Source of the DNA: Salvator merianae
Taxonomy: Eukaryota > Chordata > Lepidosauria > Squamata > Teiidae
Length of the DNA stretch: 64,000 nt
Assembly: GCA_003586115.2 (NCBI GenBank)
Contig: QVOM02000053.1
Location: 7,553,035-7,617,034, forward strand
Direction of reading: 5' to 3'
Positions 1-8,788 of this stretch are shown here, in pieces. The translations under genes and the position numbers were made by a program. The stretch's first letter is position 1. Each line of letters begins with the position of its first letter. The notes beneath the pieces are model-generated. The model was not told the DNA's origin and ran no database searches. It saw only the letters and a list, made by a program, of their open reading frames with translations.

Positions 1-407
1 CTAAGTAAAACTGCAGGGAGAACCCTTAGTATCTAAGAAGTACATACCAGTCTGTATAGACCACTGATTCTGCAAGGATGTGTTCCTCTAGGGTTGGGTA
101 AGACCATAATAATTTCAGCTGAAAAGTATGTTACATGGGTTGATCATAAACAACAGTATGCTAACAATAATACAAATTTGAAACTGAATCAGACAAGATG
201 GAAGTACTGTGTGTCACAGGGTCCTGAGTCTAGGAAGTTAAGGGGCACCCTAACTTGTTTTGCCCCAGAAAGAACAGGTGTGTGATCTGGGGCTTCTGGA
301 TTTGTTGCTGTCATTTGAGAACCATGTGGCAGTGGTAGCCAAGAGTACTTGCTTCCATCTCTGATTGGTTCACTACCTTTGGCCTTTCTTAGATATCAAT
401 AACTTGG
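1..407. other. Gene-free left edge
   Basis: I see no coding exon, RNA gene or clear repeat here. In the human arrangement RANBP10 would lie to the left of GFOD2, but none of its SPRY, LisH or CTLH coding sequence is recognisable in this stretch. Confidence 0.5.
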
Positions 408-716
408 CACGACGATCCATGCTCTGGTAGCCTCCAAATTAGACTACTGTAATGTATTCTATATGGGGCTACCCTTGAAAATGGTGCGGAAGCTGGAACT
501 AGTGCAGAATGCAGCAGTTCGACTGCTGAAAGATTATGGCTGGATGCATATCACACCAGTCCTGAAGATCTTCACTGATTGCCTGTTCACTACCAAGCCC
601 AATTCAAGGTGTTGATGCTAATATATAAGGCCCTAAGTTGATTGATTCCTGGTTATCTGAAGGAGCACTTTCTCCCATATAGACCTGCCAGGGTATTGAG
701 ATCTCAAGGAGGCTGC
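408..716 (+). mobile_element. L2-like LINE remnant, C-terminal part of the reverse-transcriptase ORF
   Basis: The plus strand reads as a decayed LINE ORF2 tail. Peptide pieces such as LDYCNVFYMGLP, LVQNAAVRLLKD and HITPVLK are characteristic of the C-terminus of L2/CR1-clade reverse transcriptases, followed by a degenerate match to the usual 'YKALHGLAPSYL' stretch. The frame is broken more than once and no 5' part is present, so this is a dead fragment. The clade is an estimate made by eye. Confidence 0.65.
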
Positions 717-1618
717 AGTGACAAAGGTTTCCCCCCACAAGACACCTTTGGCTGCTTCAGTGAAGCTGTGGCTCTGTGATTCATGGTACATTCTCTTTCT
801 TTATGCTAAGTTTACAAACTGTGCATTTTTTGATGGCCTGATTGATGCTGTGTATTTTGTCGCAAGGGCATTTGGGGTCGTACTGTGGAAAGAGACATCA
901 GTGTAGAATTGGCTTTCACATGAATTAATGAAATCTTTGGTGGAATCCAAAAGCAGAGATCTTTCAGTCCCCTTCAAGATGGGGCATTGGGATTACCTTA
1001 GGGTCAACTTTGAGGAGGAGTTCCCATGTTCTCCTCTCTCAAAGTCAGGCCAAAAGTGCTCCTGCAGAGGCAGAAGTTGCCATAGGGGAAGGGTGGAATA
1101 AGGAACACTCAGTGTATTTCCTTGACTGGTGCATCAATCAGTCAGTCAGTCAGTCAGACAGTCAATTAATCAAGGCTGTGCCCCAGTAGCTTGGGGAAAC
1201 CTGTCTAGGTTTGCAGCCTAGTTGTGGACATGATCAAAGCCAGAGGTAGATGAAGCCATCCATTTCTCCTCTATAGTTAGAGTGAATGGTGGGCCCCGTG
1301 CAAACAGAGTAATATGGGCCCCACAATGCATGGGTTCCTGCCCCAAACTGACAATAATACACACACTCTCCAAACTCAGCTGCCCTGCTATGTGGTTTCT
1401 AGGCCACCTGTGGTGACAGGATGCCTGACGTAAAGCTGATCTTGTGCAAATAGAGACATTGTAATGTAAATAGTAATACAGGAAGATGCTTATTTGAGTA
1501 GTTAATTGTAGGAAATCTCTAATCTACTTAATTGTTGCCTGTTTAATTGTTGATTACAAGGTACTTATTTAGAGTTGCATTCCAAGCACATAGGAGTAGA
1601 AGATGAAATTGGAGAAAA
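717..1618. other. Gene-free stretch with a small CAGT repeat
   Basis: No coding potential is recognised. A short GTCA/CAGT tandem run lies near 1136-1160. The last 100 bases form the 5' flank of the orphan dehydrogenase exon. Confidence 0.5.
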
Positions 1619-1768
1619 ATGGCAACAGAGTTCAGTGTTCGCAGTGCTCTTGTGACTGGAGCCAGCAAGGGAATTGGTCTAGGCTTGGTGAAGCAGTTCC
1701 TGAAGCTGCCAACTCCACCCCAGTGGGCCTTTGTTACAAACCATGACGTTGGTCAACCAAGTAATACG
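1619..1768 (+). pseudogene. Orphan first exon of a C-factor-like short-chain dehydrogenase
   Basis: The 50-codon exon encodes the beta1-alphaA-beta2 start of an SDR Rossmann fold. It begins MATEFSVRSALVTGASKGIG and carries the TGxxxGxG dinucleotide-binding motif at residues 13-20. It ends at a GT donor (ACG|GTAAAT) after exactly 50 codons, where, from memory, vertebrate C-factor-like SDR genes also end exon 1. The usual segment after beta2, close to 'CRDPEGQRAQ', is replaced by 'NHDVGQPSNT'. No later exon with the NNAG or YxxxK motifs is visible downstream before GFOD2. I therefore call it a gene fragment or decayed duplicate. It could still be exon 1 of a gene with a very long intron or an unusual 3' partner. 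Confidence 0.6.
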
Positions 1769-4700
1769 GTAAATATCGTAAGGTGGCTTGACAGTGTTGC
1801 TGTCTTCATTGAACTGTCTAGCATTGTGCCCATCTATCTTTCCTGATCTGTCGCAGCCAGCTCAGACTGTATTAGTCTATATGTACAGTTAGGATTTTTT
1901 TTTTTGCTCCAATGGGCATGATATTACAGTGGCTTACCCTGGACATACTTGCCTGTCTGGAAGCTTGGCCTGCGGGTTCCTTCCCGGAGAAAATGGCCCT
2001 GCACATGCACAGGTCTGAAAGTGGTCACCATGCATGTGCGGGAGCTGAATACCAGGAAGTACAGGAGCTGCCTTGCCATTGCATGGACACGTGTGGGGAC
2101 AGGTAAGTGCTTAGGCTTGCCCTGTGATGCTGCCCCACTGTCTGGAAGGGACAGTGAGAGGAAACAGTGAGAGGCAGTCCTTCATTATTCAGGTTGACTG
2201 CATGGGTGCCTTCATGAATGTCCCCATGAAGGCAGACTATGGTTCTCCCGAGATGAGGAATGCCGACGCTCTTCTGCACTTGGACATACTAGTCTTGCAG
2301 CAGGTGGAGGCCTGTTGTGTGTAGACCAGTCTGTATAAAAGGCTGGGGGTTGGTGGGGGGGCTGCCCAGCAGCAATTCCCTCAAATAGACTTCTCACCTG
2401 GAGCCTTCTATGGGCGTTCAAACTAGCCGTGCAATATCCTTCCGGCCGTTCCCCTTGCTGTGCTGTGTTTCAGTCACTAGAGAGAGCATGCACCCTTTTA
2501 ACTTCGGAAGACTCGACGTTCCTCCTTGATTAAAAAGGGAGCTGGAAACCAAGGCTGGCCACAGAAATTGCCAAACCAATTAACTTAGCCATAGAAGAAG
2601 CTGAAAAAAAAGATATATCTGATGTTTGGCAGATTTTCTACAGCTTTTGACAACAAAAATGCAGCTCAAAAGCAGCTTAGAGGTGGGCAAATTCCACCAG
2701 AGGATAAATACTGCTAAGCTGAGAAAATGAAATACTCCAGTCTTTCTGGACTATTAGGTTATCTAAAAGGGCCTATTAACGATGTAGCTGGCAAGCACCT
2801 TTGCTTTCATCTCCTTTCTAGCCTAGGAACGTAATGGTCTCTACTGTACTATAATATGGTGATTTACTGAAGGTCTTGCCTGCCCTGACATCAACCTTTC
2901 AAGGCTGCCTTTACTTACTGCAGTGTCTTCTCTGTAACTGTGTTAATGCTCTTCATTTACGCATTGAGATGACAGGATCCTGAGTGCTTGCAACCATCCC
3001 CGCTGGGTAAAAACTCAACAAAAATCTAAACATTAAAGCTGTCAGGGAAAAGAGAGGTATAAAAGAAAGGGGAATCAGTGATGACCCTCATAAAAGCCCT
3101 GGGAATGTTAGTTTTGTAAAGGCAAGGGATGGAAACAGAGATCTTGAGGAAAGAAGTTATCTACGCTGAAAACAACCTCTGATTTCCATTCTCCTACTGG
3201 AGTAAAGATGAAGAGTCTCTCCTCTAGAATCGCCACCAGTCTGATTGTAAACGGATTTCCTTGCTGGGAGGAGGAGTTATTCCTCAGCTGCAAAGCTGTT
3301 GGACAGCTAAAGAGTAAGTCCTTGATATTCAGTCAAGAATATGAGTGGCACTTGAAGCATCAAAAGGAAGACAGTGAAATATCTGCTTACATTATTAGAA
3401 GGGGTCACTTGGGGTCAGACTAGAGTATGAACAGTTCACCAGACACACCCCGCAATGAGCCTGCAAAGCTTTCCAAACTGCAGTTTAAGGAGTCCGTTTT
3501 CAAGCTTCTTTAGATGTCAGTTCCGAAAAATTCATTTTGGGTTGCTGTGCATCATCCTAAATGACATGCCCGTTACTGAAAGTTGATCAGTACTGTTCTT
3601 TAAAAGACAAAAATCAGTCACCAACTTTTTTCACTTTGCTACCCAATGATGTGGCATGTCCTTGCCTCCTCTTTTTCTTAATGGAGGGGGTGTTGGACAC
3701 TTGTCCACCTTCTTGAGCACTAGAAATAGCCTCCTTGCATACAGACCTGTCTGTACCTTGAAATCATTTGGAGAAGCCCTCCTGGCAGTGGTGCTCCTTC
3801 AGCCATTTGAGATGTGACGGTGAAGACATGGCCTTCTCTGTACCAGCCCCCTCTGACGTGTGTCAAGTGCACTCACTCTTCACATTGAGTGAAGATGCCC
3901 CTCCTTATCCTAGCCTTCAGGGAAAGGGAAGGGCATTCTTCCTTTCCATGTCATAATTTTCTGATTGTAATTGCTCTAGATGTTGTTTTGCAATGATGTT
4001 AACCAATTGTAAGGCCACTTGGTATAGGGCAGAAAATAAATGCAACAAAGAAAGAAGGTATTGGAATAGAAGTGCATTCACTATCACTGCAGTTGTTAAA
4101 ATATACCTGCATCTAATGAAAAAATGTCCTCGCTTATGCGTGTTATGAATGAGATTGCTGCTCCTTTGTTGCAGGGGGAGAAGAGAGGTGCAAGAAAGTG
4201 GTTTTCTTCACCCACTCTCTTCCTACGGCATTTACCTATAGGTTGAGTATTTTCCCCTCTCCTCCTCCCTTACAAAATGCACCCTGATGGGTTAAAGTGC
4301 AGCTTCTAGTCCTCGTAACATCTCCTTACCAGAAAACATACCTCTGTCTTGCATCCTAGGCAATCAACATAAAAGCCTCAATTATTTTCTTCAAAAGTGT
4401 GGCACTAGAGCCCTGCTATAATTTAGCTGTGGGTGGTGAGATTGAAGCTTTCTCCGCTGAAGGGTTGCTTTCTGTGTGGATTTGTAAATCCTGTGACTGC
4501 AAACTGATTTCTTATTTCAGCATGTCCATTCCTAAGGGTTTTGCACACACATGCACACACACACACAGAGGAATAAAAGTCACACATCTGCAATAGATGA
4601 GAGATATTGAGATGGTAGTGGAAAGTGGAGGGGTAGGAGTAGGAGTAGACCCATGCCCTTAAGCAGTCATTGAAAGTTACACCACCAAAATAAAGGAAAA

Positions 4701-4832
4701 GGAAAAGGGAAGAACTGGCACTCTGCCAGTGAACAGCTCAAGAAATAAATAAAGGAGCGATAATGCTCATCTAATTAGATCCACATAGTTGGCAAGTCAA
4801 AGAAAAAATGTGTGCAGATGCAATCAGGAACA
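1769..4832. other. Gene-free intergenic DNA
   Basis: Nothing here translates into a recognisable domain. Small open frames are short and unsupported. A LINE-type tail with 'GGTATAGGGCAGAAAATAAA' lies near 4020-4040, and a CA-rich microsatellite lies at about 4546-4568. Confidence 0.5.
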
Positions 4833-5030
4833 ATGGCTGCATCTGCGCACATTAGAAAAAGCAGCTCTAAAGTGGCTTAAAAGTGGTAGCATGTGGATGC
4901 TAATGTTCTTATCCCACATCTAGTCTGCATTTTCTGGCCTTTAATGTGGATTAAGGCATAGCCATGTGGACACTACTGCCTCAATGTTGCTTTTAAGCCA
5001 CTTTTTAAAACTGTGTGCCGGTGCAGCCAT
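4833..5030. mobile_element. MITE-like inverted-repeat element, about 198 bp
   Basis: The left end ATGGCTGCATCTGCGCACA is mirrored by the right end, which reads TGTGTGCCGGTGCAGCCAT. A second inner inverted pair (AAGTGGCTTAAAAG against CTTTTAAGCCACTT) lies just inside. There is no coding sequence. The structure fits a non-autonomous DNA transposon. The superfamily is undetermined and no convincing target-site duplication was found. Confidence 0.6.
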
Positions 5031-5647
5031 AATTAAGACAGGTCTCTTTGGCTCTACGTGATACAGTCCCCCATGTGTCACTTTCAAAACTGACTTGAGC
5101 TCCATGTTTTATTCTATGCTGTGACGTCCACTTGGGCCTTTCATCCCCCCTGCTCAGCTGCAGAAGTTTCCAGACGCAGAGATAGGGAAGGAACGTGCAG
5201 TGAGCAGTTGATGGGGTGCAGATTCCTGCCAACGCCAGACGAGACTGAGGTGGCAGTCGAAGGCTGCAAACATCAAAGGGCTGAATTTGAAGTGTGGACA
5301 TGAGGATGGGAGGGGTATAATGGAGCTGTAAATAGTCCACGTATTCTGTGCTGCTTGTTTTCAATGCTGTGTACACTGGTCATATGCTTTTCAATAAAGG
5401 ATTTTGCCCATTAACTTTGAATTGATCCAGGATGGTAGCTGACACATGTTCAGTGCTAGCAGTGGGAAATCCTGCCCTTTTCGGAAGGTACATCTTATGG
5501 ATCTTGCATAGATCGGGTCACAGAAACAGTCTGTGGATAATCTGGAATTAACATCTGTCCCCAAATCTTATAAAACACAAGTATTGCGCAGCATGACTGC
5601 TTAGTAGACTCGGTGTAAACCAAAACCACATTTAATACGGGGACTGA

Positions 5648-5988
5648 GGGTGTGATCAGACGGGCTAATTCGGGCGACTTCCAGTCGCTCAGAGGGCGGG
5701 CATTCCAAACTGGCGAGCTAATTCGGGCGACTTCCGGTCGCTCAGAGGGCGGACATGCCAAACTGGAAGCTCGTAACTTCATCTTGACATCGCCCCGAGG
5801 TCCCGTCGCAGCGACTTTTCCTACAGTTGCTTCTCAGTAGCTCTCGGAGCGACGCTTTTTCAGAACGCTCCTAGCCGGCAGAAAAGTCGCTGCCACGGGG
5901 CCTCGGGGCGACGTGAAGACGATCCATTTGGAATGCCCGCCCTCTGAGCGACCGGAATTCGCCTGAATTAGCCCGTCTGATCACACCC
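5648..5988. mobile_element. MITE-like element with long terminal inverted repeats and an internal duplication
   Basis: The element opens GGGTGTGATCAGACGGGCTA and closes with the inverse TAGCCCGTCTGATCACACCC. Homology between the arms extends about 60 bp, to TTTGGAATGCCCGCCCTCTG. The left arm is duplicated in tandem with a 53-bp period (about 5664-5716 and 5717-5768). A central GC-rich palindromic part (around 5790-5920) also folds back. It is locally far richer in CpG than its flanks. There is no coding capacity. Confidence 0.7.
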
Positions 5989-6995
5989 TGAAATATTATG
6001 ACCAAGACTTCACCCATCAACATCTACACCCTTGTCTAAGTTTGTTGGCCTTGATAGGTATGACTGCCTTCTAGCTAACAAGGACTTTCTGGCAGGCAGC
6101 CCTGACAGTGGAAGATAGCAGGCATGAATCATTCATTTGTTCTCCAAGGAAGGACAGGAAAGTAAAGACCAGAAAGAAGCAGAATTGCCTTGCGAAGGAT
6201 TTGACTTGTCATTCCAAAGGGCTTCCAGGGGTGTCCCCGATAAGCTTTCCAAGCTTCAGGGAAAATGGATCTTTTTTTCTTTATAAAATTTGAAAGAAAG
6301 AAAAATGTAATGTTTGGGTGGGGGGCATCTTATTTGGCATCTGCATGGTGCAGGTTTCAGCAGTGGTGGCCCATCGCTTTAAGGGTGGGTGTTCGGAAGG
6401 CCCCACGAACGGCCATCGCCCCCTTCCCGTGGGTTCTGAACACCTGCTGCTGCATTTCAGGTATGGCATCTGTGTGTTCTGTTTTCATTCAGATTTCTTC
6501 CCTCCATTGGCTTGCATTGAGAACTTTTGCAGTGAACTTCTGGGAGTCTGCTAAGTGCCTGCTTACCCCGTCTCTTCTATTGTTTTTCCCGCATTTGCTT
6601 GGCTCCCAGTCAGCCAACTTCACACGCACTCCACCTAAAGGGCAAGTAGGCAAAGGCTTTCTCTGGAAACGAGTGTCACGCCTGGATTTCCCATGATGGA
6701 TTTTTGGGGCACTGCCAGAAGCATTGCATGGGGAATGCCTCAGGTATCCTTGGCAATCCCAACACAAGGTCCAGCAGGGGACCACAGGGCTCCCTCCCCC
6801 CCACCTGGAGGCAGTCAGTGGAGGTTTTTAGATGCCCTTCCCTGCTGATACACTGACTGTGTGCTACAGAACCTAGGAGTAGGTGGTGGCCTTGTGGTGA
6901 CCACCAAGTCGTGTGGCCTCCTCCTTTCCAGGCCTCCTTTCCCTTCTGCTGCAGCGAAGCCTGCCTTACGATGTTTGCCTCAGGTGGCCTGGCAG
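5989..6995. other. Gene-free DNA before the GFOD2 promoter
   Basis: Open frames here show no recognisable domain. The part at 6330-6530 resembles a segment at 37040-37190 (shared pattern GCATCTT...GCATCTG...TGGTG.AGGTTT and CTTCCCTCCATTG), so a diverged interspersed repeat is likely. Confidence 0.4.
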
Positions 6996-7325
6996 CCGCC
7001 CGGCCTCCAGCCGCCCGGCCTCCAGCCGCCCGGCCTCCAGCCGCCCGGCCTCCAGCCGCCCGGCCTCCAGCCGCCCGGCCTCCAGCCGCCCGGCCTCCAG
7101 CCGCCCGGCCTCCAGCCGCCCGGCCTCCAGCCGCCCGGCCTCCAGCCGCCCGGCCTCCAGCCGCCCGGCCTCCAGCCGCCCGGCCTCCCGCCGCCCGGCC
7201 TCCAGCCGCCCGGCCTCCAGCCGCCCGGCCTCCAGCCGCCCGGCCTCCAGCCGCCCGGCCTCCAGCCGCCCGGCCTCCAGCCGCCCGGCCTCCAGCCGCC
7301 CGGCCTCCAGCCGCCCGGCCTCCAG
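6996..7325. repeat. GC-rich minisatellite, 22 x 15 bp
   Basis: The unit CCGCCCGGCCTCCAG occurs 22 times head to tail with no insertions or deletions and only one substitution (A to C at 7189). Such homogeneity suggests recent expansion or strong homogenisation. Every reading frame is open because 15 is a multiple of three. The resulting PPGLQ, ARPPA and GGWRP repeats are by-products and not evidence for a protein. On the minus strand each unit contains GGAGGCCGGGCGG, four short G-runs. The array ends immediately before the NRF1-like palindrome of the GFOD2 promoter. Confidence 0.97.
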
Positions 7326-7326
7326 C

Positions 7327-7338
7327 CGCGCATGCGCG
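7327..7338. promoter_or_regulatory. NRF1-type palindromic site
   Basis: CGCGCATGCGCG is a perfect palindrome matching the NRF1 core GCGCATGCGC. It lies between the minisatellite and the putative GFOD2 first exon, a usual position for NRF1 at CpG-island promoters. Occupancy is inferred from the motif only. Confidence 0.6.
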
Positions 7339-7379
7339 AAAAAGGCTGACTGAGGAAAAAGAAAAAAAAAAAAAAGGCT

Positions 7380-7760
7380 AGTGTGAGAAAGGGCGGGCGG
7401 AGAAAAGAGAGAGACCGAAGTCTCTTTCCTACCCAGCCGCGCAGCAGCCAGTCAGGGCCGACGAGAGAGCGCAAGGCGTTGCGGCTCCAGGTAGGCGAGA
7501 AAGGTGGGAAGGAGCGACGGCCCGTCCCCTCCTCCCCTTCCATCCCGCTCCGCTTCTTCGTCGTCCTTCTCCTGAGGAAAAAATGAGCGTGAGGTGTGCG
7601 GGAGGGGAGGGGAGGCTGCGGGAAGATGGAGGACGAGGTGAGGGACTAGCTGGCAAGGGAGTGGCGGGACTCGCGCGGGGCGGCGCGGGGGGGGGGAGCG
7701 TTGGCCTACTGTAGCGGAGGCGGAGGAGGCCCTTCTGCCTGGCGTCGCCCCCCCCTCCGC
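7380..7760 (+). promoter_or_regulatory. GFOD2: CpG-island promoter and putative 5'-UTR exon of GFOD2
   Basis: The stretch is CpG-rich and lacks a TATA box, as expected for a housekeeping-type promoter. A good donor, GGCTCCAG|GTAGGCGAG, at 7490/7491 could end a non-coding first exon that splices to the acceptor at 8701-8702 (TTTTAG|GAGCG). The transcription start is not determined by the sequence. Confidence 0.55.
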
Positions 7761-8707
7761 TTCAGGAGGTTTGGCGGTATGTGTGTGTGTGTCTGTGAGT
7801 TTTTGCAGCAACGAAATCCCGCCCCACCCCCAGGATGAACGAAAAGCCTTGAGGGGGCGAGTAGGGGGCGGGCCAGGGATCTGAAAATGGAGTACATTTA
7901 CTGCCGGCCAGAGGGTTTATTTACTTATTTTAATTTGTTTTATTTACTTAAAGCCTCCTAGCGCTACTGCTTCGTTATGGCTGCAGGGGGCGTCCATATG
8001 GAGGCACTCTTAACAGCGATAAATAGCCATGTGGTAGCCCTGTCGATAATCCGTCCGGGAGCACAGAAACACTTCGGTGCAGTGTTATTAGGCAGTGCAG
8101 GTTCGTAGAATGCAATATCACATTGAGGTGGGAGGTAAGCAAGTTACCTTTTTTTTTTTTTTTTTTTGATTTGCAAGGATTTGAGGGGTAGAGCAGACCT
8201 GACGAAAATAGACCAGTATTATTTTCCTGTGGCAAAATCGATGGTATGTGAGAGGCAAATTTAATACGTTCACACAACACATGGTTAATTTTGGGGAAAA
8301 ACTGCTACAATGAGATGTTGTTTTGGCCACCAGCTTGATCGACTTAAAGTTAAAAAAAAAAAAAAAGACAGGGCTGCCAGTGCTAATACCCCAATGGCTG
8401 AGTGTTGGCCCCTGATGGAAGAGGTGGTATGCCTGTAAAGGACAGATGCAGCAAGACAGAGAAGTTGTCATACTTGTATCCTGCATGTGCGTTTCCATAT
8501 GCAGCGGGTTGACCATTATGAGGATAGGCCACCAGAGTTGTTGGTTACAGCAAAACAGATATGTAGGCTGGACTTCACATGAACTGGATGCTGAATAACC
8601 AGCCTTGGACTGTACTTGTGTTGAGAGAAATAACTAGCAATTTACGTAGAACATGGCAAAGTTGTCTTTTGCTAATACTCTTTATTTGCTCCCTACTTTT
8701 AGGAGCG

Positions 8708-8776
8708 ATGGATGAACCTGATGCCGAGATGATTGGTTTTCGTGCCCGAGTCTTGCTTTCTGGAATTGAGTTGTGA
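8708..8776 (+). promoter_or_regulatory. Upstream ORF (22 codons) in the GFOD2 5' UTR
   Basis: The exon that carries the GFOD2 start begins at 8703. Five bases later an ATG with purine at -3 and G at +4 (GCGATGG) opens a frame encoding MDEPDAEMIGFRARVLLSGI plus two residues, ending in TGA at 8774-8776. The main ATG follows after 12 nt. A strong uORF so close to the main start would be expected to limit GFOD2 translation or require leaky scanning or re-initiation. This is inferred from context. Confidence 0.6.
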
Positions 8777-8788
8777 AAAGACCCCAAA

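Noticed and set aside
6861..7543. Collagen-like or proline-rich proteins (PPGLQ, ARPPA, GGWRP repeats) on both strands
   Set aside because: The minisatellite unit is 15 bp, so all frames stay open; no start, splice or conservation support. Not a CRISPR array either, since there are no spacers.
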